A stretch of DNA of 48,531 nucleotides from Planctomycetota bacterium (GCA_031261425.1 JAISJR010000070.1:1-48531); one strand, 5' to 3'. Positions 1 to 8,767 are shown, counted from the stretch's first letter. Made by a program: numbers and translations. Notes: generated by a model from the letters alone, not told the origin.

Positions 1-628
1 CGGAACGAAAAATTAGACCCGAAAATCTGCTCGCTCTCGGCTATCGAACAGGTCTAAAATTCCCACTAATGAAGTTGGCACTCATTATCGGACGCGATTG
101 ACGTAACTTGAAGTAAAAAATACACGCGACCGGCGAAAATGATAAAATTTCCGCCGCCCGCGCCAACGGCGCAAAAAAACGGTAGGGGCAAATAATTATT
201 CGCCGCGAAGCGGCAGCGCGTAACAGCCCAGCCCAAAGGAAAATCGGCTCTTTGATTTTCCGGCGGGCTGGGTTGGCGAGCGGCAAAAAAATATGGCGCC
301 CTGCAAGGGCAGTGGAAATCTTTTTTGCATTGCCCTTATAGGGCGCATAATTTATGGGCGATTTTTTACCCAGCGCGTTGCGCTGGGCTGTTACGCGCCG
401 CCCCTGCGGGGCGCGATTGTCGGAATGATTTATTAAGTTCGCCACCCCGTCAATATGCTAACCACGCCCTAAAGGGCGTGGCAATTGAATAGAGCCACCA
501 CGCTCATTCTTTCAACTTTCAACTTTCAACTTTCAACTTCCAACTTCCAACTTCCAACTTCCAACTTCCAACTTCCAACTCTAATCTCTAATCTCTAAAC
601 TCTAAACTCTCTCCCGAAAGGAATCTCA
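1..628. repeat. Intergenic region with composite palindromic element and heptad repeats
   Basis: I see no credible gene before ispG. From about 175 to 420 there is a nested palindromic element: GCGCGTAACAGCCCAGC near 216 is matched by its reverse complement near 383-399, with smaller hairpins between them (GCCCTGCAAGGGC, GCCCTTATAGGGC, and a GCGAAGC-containing hairpin near 204). At 463-498 lies one end of the family D inverted-repeat element (CACGCC...GCGTGGCAATTGAATAG). From about 509 to 610 come tandem 7-bp units (TCAACTT, CCAACTT, then TCTAAAC-like). The ispG ribosome binding site GAAAGGA lies at 616-622. A 134-codon reading frame on the minus strand is made wholly of the palindromic DNA and is not called. 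Confidence 0.75.
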
Positions 629-1681
629 ATGTCCGCGTCGCCGCCTCGTCGTCAAACCCGCGCCGTCAATGTCGGCGGCGTGCCGATTGGCGGCAATTCG
701 CCGCTGACCGTGCAATCAATGACCACGGCGCGCGACGCCGCGGGGATTCTCGCGCAAATTCGCGCTTGCGCCGAGCGCGGCGGCAATTTCATTCGCGTCG
801 CCCTGCCCGCGTTGCGCGACGCGCCGATGTTCGCCGCCGTCGTCAAGGAAAGCCCCCTGCCCGTCATCGCCGACATTCATTTCGACTGGCGTTTGGCGCT
901 CGCGGCGTTGCAAGCCGGCGCGGCGAAAATCCGCATCAATCCGGGCAATATCGACGACTGGGACGGCTTGCGGCAAGTTTTGTCCGAAGCGGCGGCGCGG
1001 CAAGTTCCGATTCGCATCGGCGTCAACAGCGGCTCGATTAAAGCGGCGGACGACGCGCGGCTGAGCGAGGCGTTGGTCGCCGAAGCGTTGCATTACGCGA
1101 CGCGCTTTGAGGAATACGGTTTTCACGATATCGTGTTGTCGCTGAAAAGTTCGTCCGTGCCGGAAACCGTCGCGGTTAATCGCGCGGTCGCGGCGCGGTG
1201 CGACTATCCGTTGCATTTGGGCGTAACCGAAGCGGGCTTGCCGGAAGACGCGCTGTTGAAAAGCGCGGTGGCGTTGGGGGCGTTGCTCGGCGACGGCATC
1301 GGCGACACGTTGCGCGTGTCGTTCACCGGCGAACCGGCGGAGGAAATCGACGCGGGCTGGAAAATTCTGCGCGCGGCGGGACTTTGCCGCGACCGCCCCG
1401 AATTGATTTCCTGCCCGACTTGCGGACGGACGCGCCAACCGGATTTGGCGGCGCTGGCGCGGGAACTGCGCGGCGAGTTGGCAAAAATTCGCCGTCCGCT
1501 GACGGTGGCGTTGATGGGCTGTGAGGTCAACGGACCGGGCGAAGCGGCGCGCGCCGACATTGGACTCGCCGCCGCCGTCAACGGTTTCTGGTTGTTTGTC
1601 AAAGGCAAAAAAATCCGCCTTCTCCCCCGACCGACCGCGATTGCCGAATTGTTGGCGGCGATGGAGCAAATCAATGGTTAA
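629..1681 (+). CDS. ispG: 4-hydroxy-3-methylbut-2-enyl diphosphate synthase (IspG/GcpE)
   Basis: Penultimate enzyme of the MEP isoprenoid pathway: reductive conversion of methylerythritol cyclodiphosphate to HMBPP using a [4Fe-4S] cluster. The 350-residue protein has the short bacterial architecture. Family signatures visible in order are TVQSMTT near the N-terminus, NPGNI, GVNSGS, LSLKSS, HLGVTEAG and VSFTGEP. The three cluster cysteines are C262 and C265 in SCPTCGR and C298 in GCEVNGPGEA. ATG 629 is preceded by GAAAGGA at good spacing. The stop overlaps by four bases the stop of the converging small gene on the other strand. No other MEP gene is in the window. Confidence 0.97.
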   Translation: MSASPPRRQTRAVNVGGVPIGGNSPLTVQSMTTARDAAGILAQIRACAERGGNFIRVALPALRDAPMFAAVVKESPLPVIADIHFDWRLALAALQAGAAKIRINPGNIDDWDGLRQVLSEAAARQVPIRIGVNSGSIKAADDARLSEALVAEALHYATRFEEYGFHDIVLSLKSSSVPETVAVNRAVAARCDYPLHLGVTEAGLPEDALLKSAVALGALLGDGIGDTLRVSFTGEPAEEIDAGWKILRAAGLCRDRPELISCPTCGRTRQPDLAALARELRGELAKIRRPLTVALMGCEVNGPGEAARADIGLAAAVNGFWLFVKGKKIRLLPRPTAIAELLAAMEQING

Positions 1682-1833
1682 TCCGATTTATTTCTATGAA
1701 GCGCTGATTTTTGCGCCAAAGCGTTCGCGTATTGCGCGTATTCACGAAGGTCTTTCGCGCCGCTATCTTTGAGCAGTTTATCCTGCAATTCGTACTTAAA
1801 TTTAACGCAGTCAAATTTTTTAGGTCTCTTCAT
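1678..1833 (-). CDS. Small 51-residue partner of the PIN-domain gene
   Basis: Reads MKRPKKFDCVKFKYELQDKL..., a short charged protein ending at TAA 1678. The ATG at 1833 lies inside the 3' end of the PIN gene (14-base overlap), and a strong AGGAGGT ribosome binding site sits within that gene at 1842-1849, so translation is probably coupled. Small proteins beginning in this style (FDxVxxK..., amphipathic helix) are often found beside PIN-domain genes and are suspected antitoxins; that role here is inference. It is too short to recognise a domain with certainty. Confidence 0.7.
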   Translation of the reverse strand: MKRPKKFDCVKFKYELQDKLLKDSGAKDLREYAQYANALAQKSALHRNKSD

Positions 1834-2287
1834 TGCCGGTTACCTCCTGTGGGGTGCGAATTTCCAAGGGACGGTAGTGTTCTCGTAAATTTACCGCGTT
1901 AAACAGACGAATTTTATCAAAATTGACGATATGCTTGAAATTCCAACTGACTAACACGTCAATGTTTAACACGGTTGCCGCGGCAATATGCAAAGCATCG
2001 CTGTAATATTTGGAAGTTACGATACCTTCCGCCAGATATTTTTCGGCAAGGGCTAACATCTCATCGTTCACCGGATATTCTTCATAGTCAATAGTTTGCA
2101 GATTTTCTTTTACTTTGGCGGGCGCCCCTTGTTCTAATTCGGCGATGACATGCGCCGAAATTACCGCTTGATAACGCCCGGCGCGAAAACCGGCGAAAAG
2201 CCGCCGGGTACTTACCGCAAACTCGTCATCGAAATAACCGCCGATTGCCGAGTTTTCCAGATAAATCCGCAAAATCTGCGCAATCAT
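1820..2287 (-). CDS. PIN-domain protein, VapC-like putative toxin ribonuclease
   Basis: PIN domains are Mg-dependent RNases, often the toxin of type II toxin-antitoxin pairs. The N-terminus has the strand and first motif RIYLENSAIGGYF, then VIAELEQG and YYSDALHIAAATVLNIDVLVSWNFKHI, the usual order of PIN acidic motifs. The first acidic position is Glu (YLENS) where many PIN proteins have Asp, a change also seen in some VapC-like families; activity cannot be judged from sequence. I place the start at ATG 2287 (MIAQILRIYLEN), with CAAAGGT at 2294-2300 as ribosome binding site; an in-frame TTG at 2326 would add 13 residues and is less likely. It overlaps the small downstream gene. Confidence 0.82.
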   Translation of the reverse strand: MIAQILRIYLENSAIGGYFDDEFAVSTRRLFAGFRAGRYQAVISAHVIAELEQGAPAKVKENLQTIDYEEYPVNDEMLALAEKYLAEGIVTSKYYSDALHIAAATVLNIDVLVSWNFKHIVNFDKIRLFNAVNLREHYRPLEIRTPQEVTGNEET

Positions 2288-2351
2288 TGTTAAACCTTTG
2301 TAACTATCCATTAGCGTTGTTGCCAATAAAAGACCGGTCCGAGATAATCCG

Positions 2352-2624
2352 CTAAGACGCGAGGCATTTTAATCCGCCTCCTTTCTGCGCGTATTCCCAA
2401 ATCAGCGGCGAATTATTTTTCAGATAGCGTTGCAATTGCAACAATTCGCCGTCGGTAAAACCGCCCGTTTTATGGAATTGTCCCGACGGCAAATCACCTT
2501 CGGCAAAGTCGAAACCGCCCGCGGTCGGACGCTCAAAATACACTCTGACTTTCCGACCGAACGGCGTCTTTTCCATATCCGAATGGGTCAACACCGCGTT
2601 ATTCATCGTGCCGAGCGTGGCCAT
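2352..2624 (-). CDS. Conserved-looking hypothetical protein upstream of PIN gene
   Basis: A 90-residue soluble protein with an ordered, non-repetitive sequence: VYFERPTAGGFDFAEGDLP in the middle and LLQLQRYLKNNSPLIWEYA near the C-terminus. No signal peptide or membrane segment. It precedes the PIN gene by about 65 bases on the same strand and could be co-transcribed with it. I cannot assign a family or function. Start at ATG 2624; a second in-frame ATG seven codons in (MNNAV) is an alternative, and no strong ribosome binding site separates the two. Confidence 0.6.
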   Translation of the reverse strand: MATLGTMNNAVLTHSDMEKTPFGRKVRVYFERPTAGGFDFAEGDLPSGQFHKTGGFTDGELLQLQRYLKNNSPLIWEYAQKGGGLKCLAS

Positions 2625-2639
2625 AATAATGTTTCATCG

Positions 2640-2756
2640 CTTCTCTTTTGCCAGTGGTTAGAGCGAAGGAAAAGGGAGTTCTCCGGCGCAACTTTTCCCT
2701 TTTCCCTTTTCCCTTTTCCCTTTTCCCTTTTCCCTTTTCCCTTTTCCCTTTAATTC
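2640..2756. repeat. Family B heptad array (TTTTCCC)n
   Basis: About eight consecutive TTTTCCC units run to the end of glgA, preceded by a short complementary GGAAAAGGGAG stretch at about 2668-2681 and the core TTCTCCGGCGCAAC. On the minus strand this is GGGAAAA repeated directly after the glgA stop codon, so it would lie in the 3' end of the glgA transcript. Confidence 0.85.
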
Positions 2757-2758
2757 GC

Positions 2759-4225
2759 TTACTTCGCCTTAATGTAGTTGTAGATGTTTTCGTAGTCCTT
2801 CGCCGGATTTTCCCACGAGTAGTTGAACGACATCCCGTTGCGCGCCAATTGGGTGAACACTTCCGGCGCGTCGAACCACGTCCGTATAGCCCTACTCATC
2901 GTCTCGTCCAAATCGCCCGTGCTGGCGTTGCCGAAAACGTAGCCGTTGCTTCCCTCCAGCCCGCGTCCCGACCGGTCGAGGTCGAACACCGTGTCCGCCA
3001 AGCCGCCCGTTCGCCGCACCATCGGCACCGTCCCGTAGCGCAACGAAATCAACTGCGTCAAACCGCACGGCTCAAACAGCGACGGAATCAGGAACAAGTC
3101 CGCGCCGGCGTAAATCAAGTGGGACAACTCTTCGTGGTAGCCAATCCACAAATGCACGTTCGAGTTGCCGCCGAGCGAATTTTTCATATTCCAGAAATCT
3201 CCGTTCACCCGTCCGTCCGGCGACTCGCCGAGCAACACAAATTGCGCGCCCATACCGAGCGACGAGCGCACCGCGTGTTTAATCAAGTCCAATCCCTTCT
3301 GCGCCGTCAGCCGCGTTACCACCGCGATAATCGGTTTCCATTCGTCGGACAGATGCAACCATTCGCGCAACGCCCGCTTGTTTTCATATTTGCGCTCAAA
3401 ATTTTCGAGCGAATAATTCGCCGCCAATTTGCCGTCGGTCGCCGGATTCCACACGTCGTAGTCGATGCCGTTGATGATGCCGCCGAATTTGTTGCTGAAA
3501 CGGTTGAGCAAGCCGTTCAAGCCGCGCCCGCCTTCGCTGGATTTCATTTCGTTGCCGAACGTCGGCGACACGGTGGTGATGAAATTGGAATAGACAATCG
3601 CGCCTTTCATTAAATTGATGCAGTTCTTCGCGTTGTCGTCCTGCAACTTTTCCGGCGAAAACACCCGCGACACGTCCATGCCGACCATCCCCAAAAGTTT
3701 GTCGCCATACCAGCACAGCCCTTGGCATTCGTTGTTGTGAATGGTGAAGACGCACCGCGAATCGCCCCAGCCCAGCCCGCCGTAGATTTCGTAATACATC
3801 ACCGGCACGAGCGCCGTGCCCCAGTCGTGGCAGTGAATAATTTCCGGGCGGCGCTCCGTCTTATACATAAATTCCAACGCGGCGCGGCTGAAATAGGTGA
3901 AGAGGAAAATATCGTCCTCGCGCCCGTAAATCGCCGAGCGCTCGGTGTAGTTGCCGCAAGTGATGAAGAGGCAGTTGACGCCGGCGACGCGCCCGCTGAA
4001 AACTTTTTCGGCGCGCCATTGTCCGTAGTGCGGCACCCAGAGTTCTTCATAGACGCAGTGCAAGTCCTCGATGAGGTCGTAACGCATGCACGAATACATC
4101 GGCATAATAATTTCGCAAACGTGCCCGCGTTTTTGCAATTCGCGGGATAGCGCCGTAACCACGTCCGCCAGTCCGCCGACTTTGGCAATCGGCGCCATTT
4201 CCGTGCTGAGCATACAGATATACAT
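2759..4225 (-). CDS. glgA: Glycogen synthase (ADP-glucose type, GT5)
   Basis: Transfers glucose from ADP-glucose to the growing alpha-1,4-glucan chain. The 488-residue protein has the expected length and begins MYICMLSTEMAPIAKVGGLADVV, in which KVGGLADV is the ADP-glucose binding loop of GT5 synthases. The C-terminal GT-B half has PSLFEPCGLTQLISLRYG and RRTGGLADTVFD, the nucleotide-sugar motif. I choose ATG 4225 because family members start there and GGGGGAG lies at 4232-4237; the frame stays open 39 codons upstream without homology. A glucan water dikinase-like gene lies about 22 kb away, so this organism probably stores a glycogen or starch-like polymer. Confidence 0.95.
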   Translation of the reverse strand: MYICMLSTEMAPIAKVGGLADVVTALSRELQKRGHVCEIIMPMYSCMRYDLIEDLHCVYEELWVPHYGQWRAEKVFSGRVAGVNCLFITCGNYTERSAIYGREDDIFLFTYFSRAALEFMYKTERRPEIIHCHDWGTALVPVMYYEIYGGLGWGDSRCVFTIHNNECQGLCWYGDKLLGMVGMDVSRVFSPEKLQDDNAKNCINLMKGAIVYSNFITTVSPTFGNEMKSSEGGRGLNGLLNRFSNKFGGIINGIDYDVWNPATDGKLAANYSLENFERKYENKRALREWLHLSDEWKPIIAVVTRLTAQKGLDLIKHAVRSSLGMGAQFVLLGESPDGRVNGDFWNMKNSLGGNSNVHLWIGYHEELSHLIYAGADLFLIPSLFEPCGLTQLISLRYGTVPMVRRTGGLADTVFDLDRSGRGLEGSNGYVFGNASTGDLDETMSRAIRTWFDAPEVFTQLARNGMSFNYSWENPAKDYENIYNYIKAK

Positions 4226-4345
4226 AAGCGCTCCCCCTTTCGTGTTAAACCGCCGAAATGAAAAATTATTGGAGGCGGATAATAAAAGCGGACAACGGCA
4301 AGTCGATAAGCCGGCGGCGCGGATTTTGGCGTTTTGCGGCAAAAA

Positions 4346-4478
4346 AGTTAAAAGTTAAAAGTTAAAAGTTCAGAGTTGAGAGTTAAGAGTTAAGAGTTGA
4401 GCAGAGGTTGCGCTTCGCGCGTCTTAAAAATAAAACTCCACTCTCTCAATTCTCAACGCTCAACTCTGAACTCTCACC
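4346..4478. repeat. Family A snapback element (AGTTAAA/AGAGTTG arms)
   Basis: Left arm of GTTAAAA and GAGTTGA heptads, core containing GCGCTTCGCGC and AAAACTCCACT, right arm of complementary CTCAACT-type heptads. The right arm overlaps the 3' end of bioW and supplies its last codons and stop. Confidence 0.85.
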
Positions 4479-5176
4479 AAAACCGGCGTCCGTTCGAGAT
4501 ACTCGACGCACCGCGCCGCCGTCGCCGCGTCGCCGCGAAATAAAAAAATCCGTCCGCCGTCGGCGCTACCGCGTTCTTTCAGCGGCGTAACGCGGACGTA
4601 GCCGCTCGCCCGCGACGCGACGTAACCGGCGACGTAATCCGGGTCGTCGGAAACGCAAATTTCCGCGACGACGCCGGGCGCGTCCGCGACTTTGGTGGCG
4701 AGAATCAGCGCTTCGCGAAAATGATTTTTATGTTGCCGCGCCGCCGGCGGCGTGTCGGCGGCGTCCAAACAGGTGGCGCGAATCCCGCGTTCTGGATTCG
4801 GTTCCAAGCGTTCGCCGGTGTCGATATTGAGCAACATCGCGCCGCGAAGCGCATAAGTTGAGCGAAATTTTTCCCACAATAAATCCGCGTCCGGCACGCC
4901 GAGTTCGGCGAGAATTTTCACCGCCGCGGCGCGACCGGCGGCGGGCGTGGCGGCGCGGATTTCGCGCACCGGCAACGCGGGCAACGACACGACGGCGGCG
5001 GACTCGACGGCGCGAAGCGTGAGATGAATTTCGTCGGGCGCGCCGCGCGAATGGTCCAGCGCCCGCGCCAACAGCGCGTTGCTGTGCGCCGGAATATCCG
5101 CCCCGTCGGGCAACAAACACTCCGCGCCGGAAAGATGCTTGCCGTTTTGCGCCGCGCGCATTTTGATGCTGAACAT
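4460..5176 (-). CDS. bioW: 6-carboxyhexanoate--CoA ligase (pimeloyl-CoA synthetase)
   Basis: Activates pimelate to pimeloyl-CoA with ATP at the entry to biotin synthesis. The 238 residues match the family in length. Landmarks are the N-terminal MFSIKMRAAQNGKHLSGAE, LRGAMLLNIDTGERL, HFREALILATKV, SDDPDYVAGYVAS and the C-terminal LKERG...GGRIFLFRG. Start ATG 5176 is set by the family N-terminus; longer forms would translate heptad repeat DNA. There is no clear Shine-Dalgarno, as the repeats lie directly upstream. The last residues (VRVQS) and the TGA come from the arm of the family A element. No other bio genes are visible. Confidence 0.92.
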   Translation of the reverse strand: MFSIKMRAAQNGKHLSGAECLLPDGADIPAHSNALLARALDHSRGAPDEIHLTLRAVESAAVVSLPALPVREIRAATPAAGRAAAVKILAELGVPDADLLWEKFRSTYALRGAMLLNIDTGERLEPNPERGIRATCLDAADTPPAARQHKNHFREALILATKVADAPGVVAEICVSDDPDYVAGYVASRASGYVRVTPLKERGSADGGRIFLFRGDAATAARCVEYLERTPVLVRVQS

Positions 5177-5182
5177 ATTTGA

Positions 5183-5391
5183 GGAAGGGAAAAGGGAAAA
5201 GGGAAAAAAGGGAAAAGAGAAAAGAGAGTGCGGAATCGCCGACAACTGACAAGAGGTAAATGCTCCTTCATTCACGTTACACGGTCAACCCCATACGGCT
5301 CGTAACACCAACCACTTATATTTCCCCGCTTCTCTGATTACCATTCGCTCGTCGCTTTTCCCTTTTACCTATTCCCTTTTCCCTTTCACTT
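5183..5391. repeat. Family B element with long core between bioW and aspA
   Basis: GGGAAAA-type heptads at about 5183-5226 and complementary TTTTCCC-type heptads at about 5355-5390 enclose a core of about 128 bases without an obvious gene. It separates the divergent bioW and aspA genes and so must contain or abut both promoters; TATATT near 5319 is a possible -10 for aspA, but this is weak. Neither gene has a clear ribosome binding site because repeat DNA reaches both starts. Confidence 0.75.
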
Positions 5392-6687
5392 ATGGATTTT
5401 GACTTCGCCGTCCTGCCGCAGACCGCGCTTGCGATAGAAAATTTTGCGCTCGATTATCATCCGGTCAAATGGCAACTTGTCCGCGCGGTCATCGTCGTCA
5501 AAAAAGCCGCGGCGCTGACTTACGCCGACCTCGCCCGCGAAGCGCGCGACGCCGCGCGAGAGAAGAAACACCGCGCCGTCGCCGCCGCCGCCGACCAGTT
5601 GCTTGCCGACGCGACGGCGGCAAAATTTTTTCCGGTCGATGCGCTTCAAGGCGGCGCCGGCACTTCGACCAATATGAACGTCAACGAAGCGCTGGCGTAT
5701 TTCGCCGCCGAAATTCTCGGCGAAAAAGTGCATCCGCTCGACGACGTGAACCGCGGGCAATCGACCAACGACGTTTATCCGACCGCCCTGCGCGTCGCGG
5801 CGATTCTGGAATTGCGGCAATTAAGCGACGAATGCGCCGCCTTGCAGGAAACGTTGCAACGGCGCGAAAACGAATTTGCCGGCATTAAAAAATTGGGACG
5901 CACCGAATTGATGGACGCCGTGCCGATTACGCTCGGCGACGAATTCGGCGCTTACGCGCAAGCCGTCGCCCGCGACCGCTGGCGCCTCTACAAAATCGAA
6001 GAGCGTTTGCGGCAGGTCAATTTCGGCGGCACGGCGGTCGGCGGCGGCGACAACGCCGAGCGGCAATACCGGTTTCGCGGCTTGGAAAAATTGCGCGAAC
6101 TCACCGGCATCGGCTTGGCGGCGGCGGAGTATCCGCTTGACCTGACGCAAAATAACGACGTGTTCGTCGAGGTTTCCGGCTTGTTGAAAGCGCTGTCCGT
6201 GAATTTGCTGAAAATCGCCAACGATTTGCGGCTGATGAATTCCGGTCCGCGCGGGGGGTTGGGCGAAATCAAATTGGCGGCGATGCAAATGGGAAGCACG
6301 CTAATGCCCGGCAAAGTCAATCCGGTCATCGCGGAAATGACGATGCAGGCGGCGATGAAAGTCATCGCCAACGACGCGGCGATTACCGCCGCCGCCGCGC
6401 ACGGCGAATTTGAGTTGAACGCCTTTTTGCCGCTGATTGCCGACGCGCTGTTGGAGTCGCTGGCGTTATTGCGCCGCGCCGTGCCGCTGTTCCGCGACCG
6501 GTGCGTCGCGTTGCTCGCCGCCGACCGCGACCGGTGCCGCGAATGGTTGGAAAATTCGTTCGCTTTCGCCGCGGCGTTTGTCCCGCTCCTCGGCTACGAC
6601 CGCGTGGCGCAAATCGTCAAAGAAAATCCGCCGGACGCGGCGCGGACGCTGATGGAAGAATTACGAATTAAGAATTACGTTCCCTAA
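5392..6687 (+). CDS. aspA: Aspartate ammonia-lyase-type enzyme (fumarase/aspartase superfamily)
   Basis: Probably deaminates aspartate to fumarate. The superfamily signature GSTLMPGKVNPV is near residue 300. GGAGTSTNMNVNEAL and DVNRGQSTNDVYPTALR match the aspartase/fumarase active-site strands. GRTELMDAVPITLGDEF resembles the aspartase form (GRTQLQDAVPMTLGQEF) rather than fumarase (GRTHLQDA), which favours aspartase, though Glu at the variable position is unusual and another lyase substrate is possible. At 431 residues it is some 35-45 shorter than typical aspartases, mainly at the C-terminus, whose last residues (ELRIKNYVP) come from GAATTAC-like heptad DNA. Confidence 0.8.
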   Translation: MDFDFAVLPQTALAIENFALDYHPVKWQLVRAVIVVKKAAALTYADLAREARDAAREKKHRAVAAAADQLLADATAAKFFPVDALQGGAGTSTNMNVNEALAYFAAEILGEKVHPLDDVNRGQSTNDVYPTALRVAAILELRQLSDECAALQETLQRRENEFAGIKKLGRTELMDAVPITLGDEFGAYAQAVARDRWRLYKIEERLRQVNFGGTAVGGGDNAERQYRFRGLEKLRELTGIGLAAAEYPLDLTQNNDVFVEVSGLLKALSVNLLKIANDLRLMNSGPRGGLGEIKLAAMQMGSTLMPGKVNPVIAEMTMQAAMKVIANDAAITAAAAHGEFELNAFLPLIADALLESLALLRRAVPLFRDRCVALLAADRDRCREWLENSFAFAAAFVPLLGYDRVAQIVKENPPDAARTLMEELRIKNYVP

Positions 6688-6710
6688 ACGCGGTTGTTCT
6701 ATTCAAACCA

Positions 6711-8735
6711 TTATTCCTCCGCCGGAAATTCCAAATACTTTGCTAACTGCTTTTGGACGCGGTATTCTCCGCCGGCGAGGGAAAGGTGATTACTGTCAAA
6801 ATACAATAAATCGCCATTTTCATCAAACCAAAGATTCTGTCCTTGTGGGCAAAAAATATCTAACGACTCAAGAAGCGTCGCGCCCTTAATTTCCGCCATA
6901 ATTCTCAGATACGCGCTCATTTGTTTCTCGATTTCGGCGCGTGGAATTGTCGGCAGATGTCGTTCCGGCAACAGGGCGGCGAGCCAAAACGGCAACGGAC
7001 GAAAAGTGTTTTTCGGGTCAAAATTAAACATTGGATTATCGACAACGACATAAACCTCTTTTCCGGCAGTGCTCAGGAGACCGATTGTTTCTTGCAAAAT
7101 TCGCTTAAAGACCTCTGGATTTGCAATTACATCAGTATGTATGGTCGCCAAGAACACCTTGCGCACATCTTGCCGGTGAGCCAAAAATTTCAGAATACTA
7201 TCGCGAACCGCGTCGCTACCAAATATCATCGGGTCAGGATAGTGCTTTAAGTGCAACGTATTAACGCCGTTTTCGTGATTAACCCGCGCCATTGCCAGAA
7301 AAATATGACTTGCGTGGCTATCGCCAATCACCGCCACCGTTTTATCGGAATGGCAATCAATAAAAACGCGGGCTTGTATTGGCGGTAATGTTCTTTCGCC
7401 TATACAATTTTCCCAACTGTTTTTTAGTCCATATTTTTGTTGTGCCGCATCAACCCAACCGGGAGCAATTACGCCGTCCGCCATCAATCTTTGTTCATCC
7501 CACATACCTCGGCTTGATTTTTGTATGCGGTAACCGCCCACACCGACTCCGAGCATTACAACAATTAGCCCGCAAGTTTTTACGTCTAACAGCGGCTTCC
7601 GGTATGACCGCCAAGTTAAAACCACTTTTATCTTCCGCCATTTTTTGCCGAAGCGGAGCGGCTTTTCAATCGCGAAATACGTGATGACCGAGAACGCCGC
7701 CGCCAAGCCGAGCAAAATAAATCGCGTCAAAACCGGCATTTCACCGCCGTTGATGATTCTGCCGAACGATAAAAATACCCAATGCCACAAATACAGCGGA
7801 TACGAAATCAGTCCGATGCCGACGAGAATTTTATGCGACAAAATGACGCGATTGACCGGCGCGTTCGCCCCCGCCCAAATCAAAAAAGTCGCGCCAAACA
7901 CCGGCACGAGCGCGCCGAAACCCGGATAGGTCTTTCGTCCCAACGACACGAACACCGCGACCGCCAACAAGACCGCGCCGGTCAACGATAAAAATTTGCG
8001 AAATGATTCCGCGCCGGTGAGCGCCGCCGCAGACAGCGGAATTTTTACGACATACCGCTTGCCCAAAGAGGCGATGTTGACCGACACGGCGCGATAATTT
8101 CTGACCGAGAGCGCCAACCACACGCCCGCGAAAAGTTCCCAAAACCGCGTCGCCGGAAAGTAAAAATTAAACGCCGCGTGGTCGAGCCGCATCGCCAAAT
8201 TGAAAACAAAAGACGCGGCAAACAACGCGCCGAAAACCGTCAACATTCGCGAGCGCCAGCGGAATAAAATTACCGTCAACGCCGGAATGAGCAGGTAAAA
8301 TTGCTCCTCGACGCCGAGCGACCACAGGTGCAACAGCGGTTGTTTTTCGGACGCGGTCGCCCAGTAATCGCCGCTTTCGAGCCACGATAAAATGTTGGCG
8401 CAAAAGCCCGCGCCGCCCGCCGCGTGTTTGCCGAGCGCCGCGTATTCGTCGGAAAAAAGCGTGAACCAACCGAACGTCAGCGCGGCGATTAGCACGGTCG
8501 CGAGCGCCGGAAAAATCCGGCGAATCCGCCGCGCGTAAAAGTCGGTGAAGGAGAATTTGCCGGCGGCGAGCGCGTCAAGAATAATGCCGGAAATCAGGAA
8601 GCCGGAGATGACGAAAAAGACATCGACGCCGGCATATCCGCCGCGCACAATGCGCGGGAAAGCGTGGTAAAACACCACCGCCAACACCGCCACGGCGCGT
8701 AACCCGTCAATGTCGGGGCGATAACCGGCGTGCAA
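6711..8735 (-). CDS. OafA/YrhL-type O-acyltransferase with C-terminal SGNH domain
   Basis: A 674-residue membrane protein that probably O-acetylates a surface polysaccharide or lipopolysaccharide. The N-terminal acyltransferase-3 domain has RPDIDGLRAVAVLAVVFYH (catalytic-type His), GVDVFFVISGFLIS and RRIRRIFPAL, followed by about ten membrane helices to residue 400. The C-terminal SGNH domain has VAVIGDSHASH near 468 and DSNHLSLAG near 643. The annotated start is a TTG with no good ribosome binding site. The frame stays open upstream through a tetranucleotide tract at 8794-8844, and an ATG at 8860 with GGGA upstream would be in frame after gain of one or loss of two repeat units. In the present sequence that ATG frame stops at 8768, so the gene reads as phase OFF. 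Confidence 0.92.
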   Translation of the reverse strand: MHAGYRPDIDGLRAVAVLAVVFYHAFPRIVRGGYAGVDVFFVISGFLISGIILDALAAGKFSFTDFYARRIRRIFPALATVLIAALTFGWFTLFSDEYAALGKHAAGGAGFCANILSWLESGDYWATASEKQPLLHLWSLGVEEQFYLLIPALTVILFRWRSRMLTVFGALFAASFVFNLAMRLDHAAFNFYFPATRFWELFAGVWLALSVRNYRAVSVNIASLGKRYVVKIPLSAAALTGAESFRKFLSLTGAVLLAVAVFVSLGRKTYPGFGALVPVFGATFLIWAGANAPVNRVILSHKILVGIGLISYPLYLWHWVFLSFGRIINGGEMPVLTRFILLGLAAAFSVITYFAIEKPLRFGKKWRKIKVVLTWRSYRKPLLDVKTCGLIVVMLGVGVGGYRIQKSSRGMWDEQRLMADGVIAPGWVDAAQQKYGLKNSWENCIGERTLPPIQARVFIDCHSDKTVAVIGDSHASHIFLAMARVNHENGVNTLHLKHYPDPMIFGSDAVRDSILKFLAHRQDVRKVFLATIHTDVIANPEVFKRILQETIGLLSTAGKEVYVVVDNPMFNFDPKNTFRPLPFWLAALLPERHLPTIPRAEIEKQMSAYLRIMAEIKGATLLESLDIFCPQGQNLWFDENGDLLYFDSNHLSLAGGEYRVQKQLAKYLEFPAEE

Positions 8736-8767
8736 TGCCGGCGATAAATCCGCCCCACCCTGCCCTT

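Noticed and set aside
41-445. 134-codon minus-strand reading frame before ispG
   Set aside because: It is made of nested inverted repeats, has no ribosome binding site or protein-like composition, and is read from a repeated palindromic element.
716-1669. 317-codon frame antisense to ispG
   Set aside because: GC-rich codon bias opens antisense frames; ispG has all catalytic motifs on the other strand.
2648-3613. 321-codon plus-strand frame over glgA
   Set aside because: It begins in TTTTCCC repeats (giving PFPFSLF) and continues as the shadow of glgA.
5392-6687. Class II fumarase as the primary call
   Set aside because: The active-site loop is GRTELMDAVPITLG, closer to aspartase than to the GRTHLQDA of fumarase.
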